From the NCBI RefSeq assembly GCF_000259195.1, contig NZ_JH650772.1, positions 67,451 to 131,450 on the forward strand: a stretch of 64,000 nt of DNA, written 5' to 3'. The stretch is from Pseudomonas donghuensis. Lineage in GTDB: Bacteria; Pseudomonadota; Gammaproteobacteria; Pseudomonadales; Pseudomonadaceae. Both the position numbers and the translations under genes were made by a program. Positions 37,755 through 46,773 of the stretch are shown piece after piece. Each line of letters starts with the position of its first letter. The stretch's first letter is position 1. Under the pieces are notes generated by a model, which ran no database searches, was not told the DNA's origin, and saw nothing but the letters and a program-made list of their open reading frames with translations.

Positions 37755-38375
37755 ATGACCGACATTCTTCAGCTCAACTCAGGTTATATCTCGCCCGTCG
37801 GCGACTATGGCCGGCACAATACCCAGGCACTGGGCGGCGTCAGCCACCTGTGGCAGGACTTTTTTGCCCGCGCCCTGGCTGAGCAGCAAGGTCAGGAAGA
37901 CGCAGCCAAGGCCATGGCCGCCGAGCAATTCGACAAGGTCACCGGCGAACCGCTGGGCGGCAGCCAGGTGCTGGCGCAGATTCACAGCCAGCGCCTGTGC
38001 GATGTGCATGACACCGAACTGGCCCCGCCCGAGCCGCTGTTCCTGCCGATTGCCGAACTCGAACCTGAACTGCTGGAAAAACTCGCGCCGCCGTTCAGCG
38101 CCGCCGAACTGATCGAGCAGCAGCGTCAGTTGGACATCAGCAACACCTGGGTACGCCCGATCGTCATGAGCCAGGGTCAGCCATTGCCTGAGCCAGGCCC
38201 GGCACCACAGGCCGAGCCGCTGTACCTGCCGATCGCCGAATTCGAGATGGACCTGCTGGACAAGGCACCCGAACCTTTCGACGAAGCCACCATGGCCGTG
38301 CAGCAATCGCAGCTGGACTTCGACAATCGCTGGGCCCGCCCGGTGGTGCTGAACAACGTGCGCATCGCCGCCTGA
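37755..38375 (+). CDS. Hypothetical protein with an internal 45-residue duplication
   Basis: A 206-residue soluble protein without signal peptide or membrane helix. The N-terminal 90 residues are helical (LGGVSHLWQDFFARALAEQQ). Two gap-free 45-residue repeats follow, 93-137 and 154-198, sharing about 25 identical positions: EPL(F/Y)LPIAE, LL-K, QQ-QLD, N-W-RP-V. A Pro/Gly-rich linker (about 139-153) separates them. I recognise no known domain. The promoter would lie in the 95 bp shared with divergent rsmJ. It converges on the extensin-like gene, three bases apart. I believe homologues are restricted to pseudomonads, but this is from memory. Confidence 0.78.
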   Translation: MTDILQLNSGYISPVGDYGRHNTQALGGVSHLWQDFFARALAEQQGQEDAAKAMAAEQFDKVTGEPLGGSQVLAQIHSQRLCDVHDTELAPPEPLFLPIAELEPELLEKLAPPFSAAELIEQQRQLDISNTWVRPIVMSQGQPLPEPGPAPQAEPLYLPIAEFEMDLLDKAPEPFDEATMAVQQSQLDFDNRWARPVVLNNVRIAA

Positions 38376-38378
38376 GCC

Positions 38379-39074
38379 TCAGCGGCAGATCTGCCAGAAG
38401 CCCATGTCCAGATGAAAGTGATTACGGTGCGCGCCGTTGTAGTCGGGCCCCAGCACCGTATTGAAGCTGTCGCAGGCACTGGCGTGCACATCCCTTAAGA
38501 ACTTCGCTTTGACGCCCTCCCCCGGCCAGTCCTTGAGCAACTGAATACGCTGCCCGTCGGCCAGGCGAAAGCCGGCGATGTCCAGGGCGTTGGCCGTGGC
38601 GTGCTGGCTGAGGCGGCCATTCTTGCGGTTGTACATGTTGCGACAGGCGAAGCTGCCCAGGTGATCGACCTGCACCACCGGTTGGGCAAAAGCACGCTGC
38701 GCCGCCGGTTGCAGGGCATGGCGCTCGAACAGCGCATAAGCCACCGCCATCGGGCAACTGGCGAGAAAGCTGCTGCTCAGGCGCACCGAGGAGCCTTCGA
38801 CCCGCACCACGTTTTCCAGCGGGCACGGCGCGTTGGCCGGGCTGTCGGACTGCCTGCGATAGCGCAGGTTCGAGGTTGCCAGGGCCTGCTCGCACAGCTG
38901 CGGATCATCCTGCAGACGGCCCAGCTTATACGGTGTCAGCAGGTTCGGCGGCTGGCGCACATCCAGCGCCGCCCAGGGGTTCCAGGCATCTGGCAAACGC
39001 CAGCCCATGCGCCAGGCAACGACGCTTACGGCAATCGACATCAGGCACAGCACAGCGAGCAGTCCTTTGCGCAT
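38379..39074 (-). CDS. Extensin-like domain protein (LAS/M15-type peptidase fold)
   Basis: A 231-residue membrane-anchored or exported protein: MRKGLLAVLCLMSIAVSVVAW forms one N-terminal hydrophobic segment. The C-terminal half matches the bacterial extensin-like C-terminal family. The putative zinc ligands of LAS/M15 peptidases are all visible: histidine and aspartate in LSQHATANALDIAGFRL, and the late HxH in HRNHFHLDMGFWQIC. Six or more cysteines suggest disulfides in the periplasm. A role in cell-wall peptide cleavage is inferred from fold only. It is 6 bp downstream of the PEP mutase-family gene. Confidence 0.82.
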   Translation of the reverse strand: MRKGLLAVLCLMSIAVSVVAWRMGWRLPDAWNPWAALDVRQPPNLLTPYKLGRLQDDPQLCEQALATSNLRYRRQSDSPANAPCPLENVVRVEGSSVRLSSSFLASCPMAVAYALFERHALQPAAQRAFAQPVVQVDHLGSFACRNMYNRKNGRLSQHATANALDIAGFRLADGQRIQLLKDWPGEGVKAKFLRDVHASACDSFNTVLGPDYNGAHRNHFHLDMGFWQICR

Positions 39075-39080
39075 GGTCGA

Positions 39081-39911
39081 TCAACGCCTGAATAACTGGT
39101 TGAGCTGGTCGAACGACAACGCCTGGTCGGCGTAGTCGAAACGGCCTTGATCGTGAATCCGTTGCGCGGCGTAGAAAAACGCCCCGTAGGCCGCCCGCGC
39201 CAGCGACGAGCCAACACTGATGCGCTTGACACCAAGGGCCTGGACATCGGCAAAACTCAGCTGCACACCGCTCAGGCCCATCAGTACGTTGACCGGCTTG
39301 GGCGCTACCGCCTGCACCACACGGCGGATCTCTTGCGCGGTGCGCAGGCCCGGGGCATAGAGCACATCGGCGCCGGCTTCGGCGAAGGCCTGCAGGCGGG
39401 CGATGGTGTCATCCAGGTCCATGCGCCCGTGCAGCAGGTTTTCCGCGCGGGCACAGAGCATGAACGGGAAGTCCAGGCTACGGGCGGCGGCCACCGCCGC
39501 TTCGACCCGCTCCACGGCGTGATGAAAGCTGTAGATCGGGTCTTCGACGTTGCCGCTGGCATCCTCGATGGAACCGCCGACCAGGCCGACGGCGGCGCCC
39601 TGCAGGATCGCCTCGGCGCACCCCTTGGGATCGTCGCTGAAGCCATTCTCCAGGTCCGCGGCCACCGGCAACGCCGTGGCGTCGACAATGCAACGGGCGT
39701 TATCGAGGGTTTCATCCAGGCTCATGGCCCCTTCGGCATCCGGACGCCCCAGGGAGAACGCCAGCCCGGCACTGGTGGTGGCCAGCGCCTCGAAGCCGAG
39801 GCTGGCCAGCAACTTGGCGGAACCGGCATCCCAGGGGTTGGGAATGACGAAGGCGCCATCGCGTTCATGCAGGGCTTTGAAGGCTTCGGCACGCAGGGTT
39901 TGCACATCCAT
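39081..39911 (-). CDS. Isocitrate lyase/PEP mutase family enzyme
   Basis: A 276-residue (beta/alpha)8-barrel protein of the PEPM/ICL superfamily. PNPWDAGSAKLLASLGFEAL near the N-terminus, AADLENGFSDDP with the metal-binding acidic residues, GGSIEDASG and CARAENLLHGRMDLDDTI are characteristic. The KKCGH lyase loop of true isocitrate lyase is absent, so an oxaloacetate decarboxylase, C-P lyase-type mutase or 2-methylisocitrate lyase-like activity is possible; the substrate cannot be assigned. I prefer the ATG at 39911 (MDVQTLRAEAF), with GGGAG eight bases upstream. An ATG at 39917 lies too close to that site. Confidence 0.82.
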   Translation of the reverse strand: MDVQTLRAEAFKALHERDGAFVIPNPWDAGSAKLLASLGFEALATTSAGLAFSLGRPDAEGAMSLDETLDNARCIVDATALPVAADLENGFSDDPKGCAEAILQGAAVGLVGGSIEDASGNVEDPIYSFHHAVERVEAAVAAARSLDFPFMLCARAENLLHGRMDLDDTIARLQAFAEAGADVLYAPGLRTAQEIRRVVQAVAPKPVNVLMGLSGVQLSFADVQALGVKRISVGSSLARAAYGAFFYAAQRIHDQGRFDYADQALSFDQLNQLFRR

Positions 39912-39943
39912 GATCATGACTCCCGGGCAGGCGGCAGGGCAGG

Positions 39944-40813
39944 TCAGAGCAAGCCGAGTTGTTCGGCTTCTGGTGTCCTGTCCAGTTCAGGCAAGGCTGC
40001 AAGCCCCGGCAGACGTTCCATCAGGCCCTGATGGAAACGCTGGGCCAGGGCGGCGGCCAGGCGGTTGTCGGCAGTATGCAAGAAAACGTAGGGGCTGCGC
40101 CCCTCCTCGATCCAGGCCGCGACTTTGTCCAGCCACGGCTGCAGGAACGGCTCGTTGGCAGCAAGCTCGGGGTGGCCGATGAACCGTATCTGCGGGTGCT
40201 GGGTGAAGGCGGTTGGGCGTGGCGGCACGCGCGGCTTTTTCGACTGGGCGTGAAGCACCTCGGGGCTGCGCGACGTGCAGCTGAACAGCGCCCGGGGATC
40301 AAGACAGATGCGCTCGACGCCGCGATCGAGCAGCAAGCGGTTGAGCATGCGCTCTTCATCGCCCTTGCTGAAGAACGCCGCATTGCGTACCTCCACGGCG
40401 ATGGGCACAGCGGCCTCGTCGAGGAAATTCACCAGCTCACCGAGGCGCGCCGGACCGAAGGTTGCCGGCAACTGCAGCCAGTAAGGGGCTACGCGTGTGC
40501 CCAAGGGCTTGAGCAAGTCGATGAAGGATTGCGCAGCCGCCAATTGACCGTGCAGGTCACCACTATGACTGATATCGCCGGGGAACTTGGCGGTAAAACG
40601 AAAGTGCGCGGGCATTACCTGCGCCCAGCGCTCGATCGTCGCCGGTGCCGGGCGGGCATAAAAGGTGGTGTTGCCTTCTACGGCATTGAAGACCTGGCTG
40701 TAGAGGCCGAGAAACTCGCCGCTTTTGGCGTCAGCCGGGTACAGGTACTCGCGCCAGGCGTTTTCACTCCAGGACGGACAACCGACAAAATAGGGAAGCG
40801 TGGACAGACTCAT
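39944..40813 (-). CDS. DUF72 family protein (YecE-like)
   Basis: A 289-residue DUF72 protein with a predicted TIM-barrel fold. Typical blocks are FVGCPSWSENAWREYLYPAD at the N-terminus, FNAVEGNTTFYARP, FRFTAKFPGDISH, YWLQLPATFGPARLGELVNF, IAVEVRNAAFF and VFLHTADNRLAAALAQRF. No catalytic role is established for the family in bacteria, though archaeal and bacterial members resemble sugar-binding barrels. It lies in a tight run of minus-strand genes: three bases from the 98-residue gene upstream and 32 bp from the PEP mutase-family gene downstream. Confidence 0.88.
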   Translation of the reverse strand: MSLSTLPYFVGCPSWSENAWREYLYPADAKSGEFLGLYSQVFNAVEGNTTFYARPAPATIERWAQVMPAHFRFTAKFPGDISHSGDLHGQLAAAQSFIDLLKPLGTRVAPYWLQLPATFGPARLGELVNFLDEAAVPIAVEVRNAAFFSKGDEERMLNRLLLDRGVERICLDPRALFSCTSRSPEVLHAQSKKPRVPPRPTAFTQHPQIRFIGHPELAANEPFLQPWLDKVAAWIEEGRSPYVFLHTADNRLAAALAQRFHQGLMERLPGLAALPELDRTPEAEQLGLL

Positions 40814-40816
40814 CCA

Positions 40817-41113
40817 TCAAATGTACAGGTCCAGCCCCAGTACTTCCATCTCCCAGTCAACGAAACCGGCAGTGGTCAGGTAGCTGGCCAGGGCATGGGC
40901 GGTGCGTTTGTTGCGGGCCCGCGGGAAGATCATGTCCTGGGGCCGTGCCGGCAGGCCGCCAGGGCGCGCCTGGCCGTGGCTGGCGCTGGCTTGCGGCTGC
41001 ACTTCGAACTCGCCCGGCAGATCCTCGTCGTCCACATCATCGCTGCGCACCGGCGCTTTGCGCGGGGCACGCTTGATGGGGTAGGACTGCGAGGAAAAAC
41101 CGTCGATACGCAT
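40817..41113 (-). CDS. Conserved hypothetical protein, 98 residues
   Basis: A small protein starting MRIDGFSSQSYPIKRAPRKA, then a charged, low-complexity middle (DDVDDEDLPGEFEVQPQ, Pro/Gly-rich to about residue 60) that is probably disordered. It ends in an ordered tail (RNKRTAHALASYLTTAGFVD, then WEMEVLGLDLYI). No signal peptide or membrane helix is present. I recognise no domain. It is only three bases from DUF72 downstream, so it is probably co-translated with it. The MRIDGFSSQSYPI opening looks like a short conserved motif worth searching. Confidence 0.7.
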   Translation of the reverse strand: MRIDGFSSQSYPIKRAPRKAPVRSDDVDDEDLPGEFEVQPQASASHGQARPGGLPARPQDMIFPRARNKRTAHALASYLTTAGFVDWEMEVLGLDLYI

Positions 41114-41169
41114 GGCGATTACTCAAGAGCAATGATGGCAATTTAGCAGCATCGTTGATCCTTCGCTAA

Positions 41170-41202
41170 TGCCCGATTGATAACTGGACCACAGTTCGGG
41201 CA
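41170..41202 (-). terminator. Possible terminator after tsaB
   Basis: TGCCCGA (41170-41176) pairs with TCGGGCA (41196-41202), with an inner AACTG/CAGTT stem (41182-41186 with 41192-41196). It lies about 40 bp after the tsaB stop on the minus strand, but has no clear T-run there, so termination is only plausible. Confidence 0.35.
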
Positions 41203-41242
41203 AAAGGTTTTACTTGGCCTGGGAATAGTCGACGAGTTGCAC

Positions 41243-41917
41243 TCAGCGCGCTTTCGGCGTGGCCACTTTGTCGCGCAGGTACACAGGCTGCGCAAGGTCT
41301 GCGGCAATGGCCTCGCCACGCAGCCAGGCGAACGTCGCCAGGCTCAGCAGGTCCTGGGCATGGGGCAGCAGGCTGGCATCCTGAGCGTTGACCTTGACCG
41401 CCAGGCGGTCGGCATAGCCCCAGCCGGTGCCGGCACCGAACCAGTCGCCGCTGGCGCCAAGCGGCAGCGCAACCTGCTCCGGTGGCAGCACTGCCTCGGT
41501 GCCCTGCAGGCGCATTTCGCCGTCGACATTCTGATAGCAGCCCCAGTAGACCTCGTCCATGCGCGCATCGATTGCCGCCGCCACTTGCTGTACGCCCTGC
41601 TCGCGCAGGGCACGCTGGGCCAGCACGGCCAGGTTGGACACCGGCAATACCGGCCGTTGCAGGGCAAAGGCCAGGCCCTGGACCACGCCAATGGCAATGC
41701 GCACGCCGGTGAAGGCACCCGGGCCACGGCCAAAGGCGATGGCATCGAGCTGTTGCAGGGTGACGCCGGCATCGGCCAGCAGTTGCTGGATCATCGGCAG
41801 CAGCTTCTGCGCGTGCAGGCGCGGGATCACCTCATAATGGCTGGAAACCTTGCCGTCATGCAGCAAGGCAACGGAGCAGGCTTCAGTGGCGGTATCGAGG
41901 GCCAGCAAGGTGGTCAT
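41243..41917 (-). CDS. tsaB: tRNA threonylcarbamoyladenosine biosynthesis protein TsaB
   Basis: A 224-residue ASKHA-fold protein that, with TsaD and TsaE, transfers threonylcarbamoyl to A37 of tRNAs. Conserved blocks are LLALDTATEACSVALLHDG at the N-terminus, HAQKLLPMIQQLL, IAFGRGPGAFTGVRIAIGVV and AIDARMDEVYWG. The start ATG at 41915-41917 (MTTLLALDTAT) fits the family better than the open frame reaching 41935. Its product t6A is the substrate of the TcdA enzyme encoded at 21373-22197. It follows adk by 87 bp, with a hairpin in between. Confidence 0.95.
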   Translation of the reverse strand: MTTLLALDTATEACSVALLHDGKVSSHYEVIPRLHAQKLLPMIQQLLADAGVTLQQLDAIAFGRGPGAFTGVRIAIGVVQGLAFALQRPVLPVSNLAVLAQRALREQGVQQVAAAIDARMDEVYWGCYQNVDGEMRLQGTEAVLPPEQVALPLGASGDWFGAGTGWGYADRLAVKVNAQDASLLPHAQDLLSLATFAWLRGEAIAADLAQPVYLRDKVATPKAR

Positions 41918-41957
41918 CGGGGGTTCCAGGGGCAAGAAAAAAGAGCGGCATTATAAA

Positions 41958-41987
41958 CAACAACGGCCCGCAAGCGGGCCGTTGTCT
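41958..41987 (-). terminator. Rho-independent terminator after adk
   Basis: ACAACGGCCCGC (41960-41971) pairs perfectly with GCGGGCCGTTGT (41974-41985). In practice this is an 11-bp stem with a four-base loop (CAAG). On the minus strand it is followed by TGTTTATAA, a modest T-rich tail. It starts 18 bp after the adk stop and would reduce read-through into tsaB. Confidence 0.75.
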
Positions 41988-42004
41988 GCACTACCGAGCG
42001 TCGA

Positions 42005-42909
<905 letters not shown>

Positions 42910-45537
42910 TCACCCGGTATTGCGCAAACCCGCCGCGATACCGGCCACGGTAACCAGCAAGGCCTGTTCCAACGGGCTATCCAGAGCGGCTTCGCGCCCG
43001 CGCGAGCGCGCCAGCAGTTCGGCTTGCAATAGATGCAGCGGGTCCAGATAGGTGTTGCGCAAGCGGATGAATTCCAGGGTCTCGGGGCTGTGTGCCAGTA
43101 GCACCGGCTGCCCGGTCAGCCCCAGTACCACCTGGCACGCCTGCGACAATAGGTCGCGCAAATGTGCACCCAAAGGTCGCAGTTCTGGTTGCACTAGACG
43201 TTCGTCGTAGGAGCGGGCGATATCGGCATCGGCCTTGGCCAGGACCATTTCCAGCATGTCGATGCGTGTGCGGAAAAACGGCCACTGCTCGCGCATCTCG
43301 GCCAGCAACGGCCCCTGGCCACGGGCCAGGGCATTGTTCAGTGCCGCTTCCCAGCCAAGCCAGGCCGGCAGCATCAGGCGCGTCTGGGTCCAGCCGAAAA
43401 TCCACGGGATCGCCCGCAGGCTTTCAATCCCGCCGGCGCGACGTTTGGCCGGGCGGCTGCCCAGCGGCAGGCGGCCCAACTCCTGCTCCGGGGTGGATTG
43501 ACGGAAGTACTCGACGAATTCGGGGTTGTCACGCACCACGCCACGGTAAGCCTTGACGCCGTCGGCGGCCAACTGGTCCATCAGCGCGCGCCAGGCCGGT
43601 TGTGGCGGCGGCGGTGGCAGCAAGGTCGCCTCCAGCACCGCGGCCAGGTAGAGGTTGAGGTTCTGCTCGGCGATGTCCGGCAGGCCGAACTTGAAGCGGA
43701 TCATCTCGCCCTGCTCGGTGGTACGGAAACGCCCCGCCACCGACCCCGGCGGCTGCGACAGGATCGCCGCGTGGGCCGGGCCGCCGCCACGCCCGACGGT
43801 ACCGCCGCGACCGTGGAACAACAGCAACTCGACCTGTTGCTCGCGGCAGATGCGCACCAGGCTTTCCTGGGCGCGGTACTGGGCCCAGGCCGCCGCCGTG
43901 GTACCGGCATCCTTGGCCGAGTCGGAATAGCCGATCATCACTTCCTGCGGGCCATGCAAGCCGGCGCGGTAGCCCGGCAGGCCGAGCAGGCGCTCCATCA
44001 CCGGCCCGGCGTTGTCCAGGTCGGCGAGGGTTTCGAACAGCGGCACCACGCGCATGGGCCGCAGTACGCCGGCTTCCTTGAGCAGCAGTTGCACCGCCAG
44101 CACATCAGAGGCGGCACCGGCCATGGAGATGACATAGGAGCCCAGCGAGGCCGCTGGCGCTGCGGCAATCTCGCGGCAGGTGGCAAGCACTTCGGCGGTG
44201 TCGGCCTGGGGCTTGAAGTAGCTTGGCAACAGTGGCCGACGGCTGTTGAGTTCCTGCTGCAGGAAGGCGACGCGTGCGTCTTCATCCCACTCGGCATAGC
44301 GACCAAGACCCAGGTATTCGGTGATTTCGCTGAGCGCCGAGGTGTGCCGGGCGGCGTCCTGGCGCACATCCAGGCGTACCAGGAACAGGCCGAAGGTCAC
44401 CGCACGGCGCAGGCAGTCAAGCAGCGGGCCATCGGCAATCACGCCCATGCCACAGGCGTGCAGCGACTCGAAGCACAACTGCAAGGGCTCGAACAGTTCG
44501 CGGTTGTCCTGCAGCACTTCGGGGGCAGGAGCCTGCGCGGCGGTCAACGAGGCGTGGGCCCAGGCACGGGTGATCCGCAAGCGCTCACGCAACTGCTTGA
44601 GCACGGCCCGATAGGGCTCGGCGGAGTCACCCACTTTGGCCCTGAGCGCCTCGCTGGCCTGCTGCATCGACAGCTCGGCAGCCAGGGCATCGATATCACG
44701 CAAGAACAGGTCAGCGGCCATCCAGCGCGCCAGCAACAACACTTCGCGGGTAACCGGCGCGGTGACATTGGGGTTGCCATCGCGGTCGCCGCCCATCCAC
44801 GAAGCAAAGCGAATCGGCGCCGCCTCCAGTGGCAGGCGCAGGCCGGTGGCCTGGTGCAGGGCCGTGTCGACCTTGCGCAAATGATGCGGGATCGCCTGCC
44901 ACAGCGAATGCTCGATCACCGCAAAGCCCCATTTGGCTTCGTCCACCGGAGTTGGCCGGGTGCGGCGGATTTCTTCGGTGTGCCAGGCTTCGGCGATCAG
45001 GCGTTGCAGGCGTTCGCGGATCTGCTCGCGCTCGGCGGGGATCAGGTCGCGGTGATCCTGGGCGGCCAGCTGCGCGGCAATCGCGTCGTACTTCTGGATC
45101 AGGGTGCGCCGGGCCACTTCAGTCGGGTGAGCGGTCAGCACCAGTTCAATGCTCAGTTTGCCCAGTTGCCGGGCCAGGGCATCGTCGCTGTGGCCGGCAG
45201 CCTTGAGCCGCGCCAGCAACTCGGGCAGCACACGGGCTTCGAAAGGTTCGGGCTGGCCGGCGTCGCGGCGGCGGATCAGCTGATACTGCTCGGCGATGTT
45301 GGCCAGGTTGAGAAACTGGTTGAAGGCCCGGGCCACCGGCAGCAGTTCGTCTTCGGCCAGGTCGTTGAGGGTCGAGCTCAGTTGCTCGGCACTGCCGCTG
45401 CGGTCGGCCTTGGCACTGCGGCGAATGTCCTCGATGGTCTGCAAAAACGCTTCGCCGTGCTGCTCGCGCACGGTGTCGCCCAACAACTCGCCCAACAAAT
45501 GAACATCTTCACGCAAGCGCACATCGATATCAGTCAT
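42910..45537 (-). CDS. ppc: Phosphoenolpyruvate carboxylase
   Basis: An 875-residue enzyme that carboxylates PEP to oxaloacetate to refill the TCA cycle. The catalytic histidine is in [15 protein letters not shown] (near residue 138). The PEP-binding [19 protein letters not shown], the glycine loop [20 protein letters not shown] and the C-terminal [19 protein letters not shown] are intact, and the protein ends NTG as expected. I use the ATG at 45535-45537 ([20 protein letters not shown]); the frame remains open to 45606 but without family match. It diverges from a small acidic-protein gene. Confidence 0.96.
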   Translation of the reverse strand: MTDIDVRLREDVHLLGELLGDTVREQHGEAFLQTIEDIRRSAKADRSGSAEQLSSTLNDLAEDELLPVARAFNQFLNLANIAEQYQLIRRRDAGQPEPFEARVLPELLARLKAAGHSDDALARQLGKLSIELVLTAHPTEVARRTLIQKYDAIAAQLAAQDHRDLIPAEREQIRERLQRLIAEAWHTEEIRRTRPTPVDEAKWGFAVIEHSLWQAIPHHLRKVDTALHQATGLRLPLEAAPIRFASWMGGDRDGNPNVTAPVTREVLLLARWMAADLFLRDIDALAAELSMQQASEALRAKVGDSAEPYRAVLKQLRERLRITRAWAHASLTAAQAPAPEVLQDNRELFEPLQLCFESLHACGMGVIADGPLLDCLRRAVTFGLFLVRLDVRQDAARHTSALSEITEYLGLGRYAEWDEDARVAFLQQELNSRRPLLPSYFKPQADTAEVLATCREIAAAPAASLGSYVISMAGAASDVLAVQLLLKEAGVLRPMRVVPLFETLADLDNAGPVMERLLGLPGYRAGLHGPQEVMIGYSDSAKDAGTTAAAWAQYRAQESLVRICREQQVELLLFHGRGGTVGRGGGPAHAAILSQPPGSVAGRFRTTEQGEMIRFKFGLPDIAEQNLNLYLAAVLEATLLPPPPPQPAWRALMDQLAADGVKAYRGVVRDNPEFVEYFRQSTPEQELGRLPLGSRPAKRRAGGIESLRAIPWIFGWTQTRLMLPAWLGWEAALNNALARGQGPLLAEMREQWPFFRTRIDMLEMVLAKADADIARSYDERLVQPELRPLGAHLRDLLSQACQVVLGLTGQPVLLAHSPETLEFIRLRNTYLDPLHLLQAELLARSRGREAALDSPLEQALLVTVAGIAAGLRNTG

Positions 45538-45692
45538 CAGCCCTGTCTCCGGCATTCGGGAAAACCGCTCTGGGCCCAGAGTGCCCCAGTAGTGGTCGAG
45601 CTTCAAGGCAGAGCCACGGCTGAACTACGCTCAACTTAGGGCTCAACTTCGGACTCAGCTCAGCGCTCAACTCAGGCCCACAGGAGAACATC

Positions 45693-46037
45693 ATGAAAAT
45701 CCGTGATCTTGCCCAGCATTGGGAACAGAACGCCAAAGGCCCGTTGAGCCCCACTGGCCATGTCCTGCACCTGGACATGGAAGCAGCGGCGCGCCTGGCG
45801 GCCCTGGCCGAAATGTACCCCAAGCGCCAGCCCGAAGAGCTGCTCGGCGAGCTGCTGGGGGCAGCGCTTGAGGAGCTGGAAGCGAGCTTCCCCTATGTCC
45901 AGGGCTCGCAGGTGATTGCCACCGATGAAGAAGGCGATCCGCTCTACGAAGACATCGGGCCGACCCCGCGTTTTCTTGCGCTGTCTCGCCGTTACCTACA
46001 GGAAATGAGCAGCGCCAAAGGCGACATCAGCGCTTGA
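45693..46037 (+). CDS. Conserved hypothetical protein, 114 residues
   Basis: A small acidic cytosolic protein starting MKIRDLAQHWEQNAKGPLSP. Its middle (LDMEAAARLAALAEMYPKRQ, then PEELLGELLGAALEELEASF) looks like a helical segment similar in style to ribbon-helix-helix or HTH-like domains. ATDEEGDPLYEDIGPTPRFL follows. I recognise no named domain. It follows AGGAGAACATC. From memory, an equivalent gene lies beside ppc in several pseudomonads. The upstream spacer (45538-45692) contains degenerate tandem CTCAACTT/CTCAGCTC units at about 45625-45675. Confidence 0.75.
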   Translation: MKIRDLAQHWEQNAKGPLSPTGHVLHLDMEAAARLAALAEMYPKRQPEELLGELLGAALEELEASFPYVQGSQVIATDEEGDPLYEDIGPTPRFLALSRRYLQEMSSAKGDISA

Positions 46038-46122
46038 TTCACCCCGTCTGCAGCTGCGTTCCGAGCGCCTGCGCAGGCGCTCGCGTACCGCGGACACAGC
46101 TGAAAGTTCAACGAAAAAACCA

Positions 46123-46198
46123 CTGACCGATCAGTCAGAAAAAACCGTAACCACGCGGCACATTTTTCTGAACTATTGAAAAAACGCTTCGGTCACAG
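46123..46198 (+). promoter_or_regulatory. Candidate AlgU-type promoter and palindrome upstream of the lptF-like operon
   Basis: Within 272 bp of non-coding sequence, GAACTA (46170-46175), 17 bases, then GTCACA (46192-46197) resembles the extracytoplasmic-function AlgU/sigma-22 pattern (GAACTT, 16-17 bases, TCTGA or GTCAAA-like). Upstream, CTGAC (46123-46127) and GTCAG (46134-46138) form an inverted repeat around CGATCA, a TetR-style operator shape. From memory, lptF of P. aeruginosa is AlgU-dependent, which makes the promoter call plausible; neither site is proven. Confidence 0.5.
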
Positions 46199-46309
46199 CC
46201 AATAGCCATTACGGCAAAACCCTCTCAGAACCGGGTAAAAGCACTCCCGACGCTGATGGGGCACGCCGATGGACTGTTATGGAATTCGTTGTTCATCAGG
46301 AGTGATCCA

Positions 46310-46723
46310 ATGGAGTTGACCACCATGCAGACCCGTACCGCAAACACCTCATCCACTCACCTGCGCGGGCTCAAACTGGCCGCGCTGGCACTGGGCAGCA
46401 GCCTGGTCCTGGCCGGCTGTGCCGGCAATCCACCCAGCGAGCAGTACGCTGTGACGCAATCGGCGGTCAATTCCGCTGTCAGCGCCGGCGCTACCGAGTT
46501 TGCCGCCGTTGAAATGAAGGCCGCGCAGGACAAGCTCAAACAGGCGGAAATCGCCATGCACGACAAGCAGTACGACGACGCCAAGCGCCTGGCCGAACAG
46601 GCCGAGTGGGACGCCCGCGTCGCCGAGCGCAAGGCCCAGGCCGCCAAGGCCGAGAAAGCCGTACAGGATGCCCGCCAGGGCGTTCAGGACCTGCGTGAGG
46701 AAGGCATGCGCAGCGTCGAGTGA
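46310..46723 (+). CDS. DUF4398 lipoprotein
   Basis: A 137-residue lipoprotein with a DUF4398 domain. The start MELTTMQTRTANTSSTHLRG at 46310 follows CAGGAGTGATCC; M6 is an alternative. The hydrophobic stretch LKLAALALGSSLVLAGCAGN ends in a lipobox (LAGC, cysteine at about residue 38). The mature chain is a long charged helix (FAAVEMKAAQDKLKQAEIAM, then DAKRLAEQAEWDARVAERKA and QAAKAEKAVQDAR), as in coiled-coil OM lipoproteins. It is followed after 50 bp by an OmpA-family lipoprotein gene, and the two very probably form one operon acting at the peptidoglycan-outer membrane interface. Confidence 0.88.
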   Translation: MELTTMQTRTANTSSTHLRGLKLAALALGSSLVLAGCAGNPPSEQYAVTQSAVNSAVSAGATEFAAVEMKAAQDKLKQAEIAMHDKQYDDAKRLAEQAEWDARVAERKAQAAKAEKAVQDARQGVQDLREEGMRSVE

Positions 46724-46773
46724 CGCCCGCCCGCCGACCCGTGCATTCGTAATCGATCAAAGGATGAACCATT

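Noticed and set aside
39081..39911. Isocitrate lyase or methylisocitrate lyase as a firm call
   Set aside because: The KKCGH active-site loop is absent and the protein is short, so only the superfamily is supported.
43498..45639. Plus-strand 713-residue open frame opposite ppc
   Set aside because: An antisense shadow of ppc.
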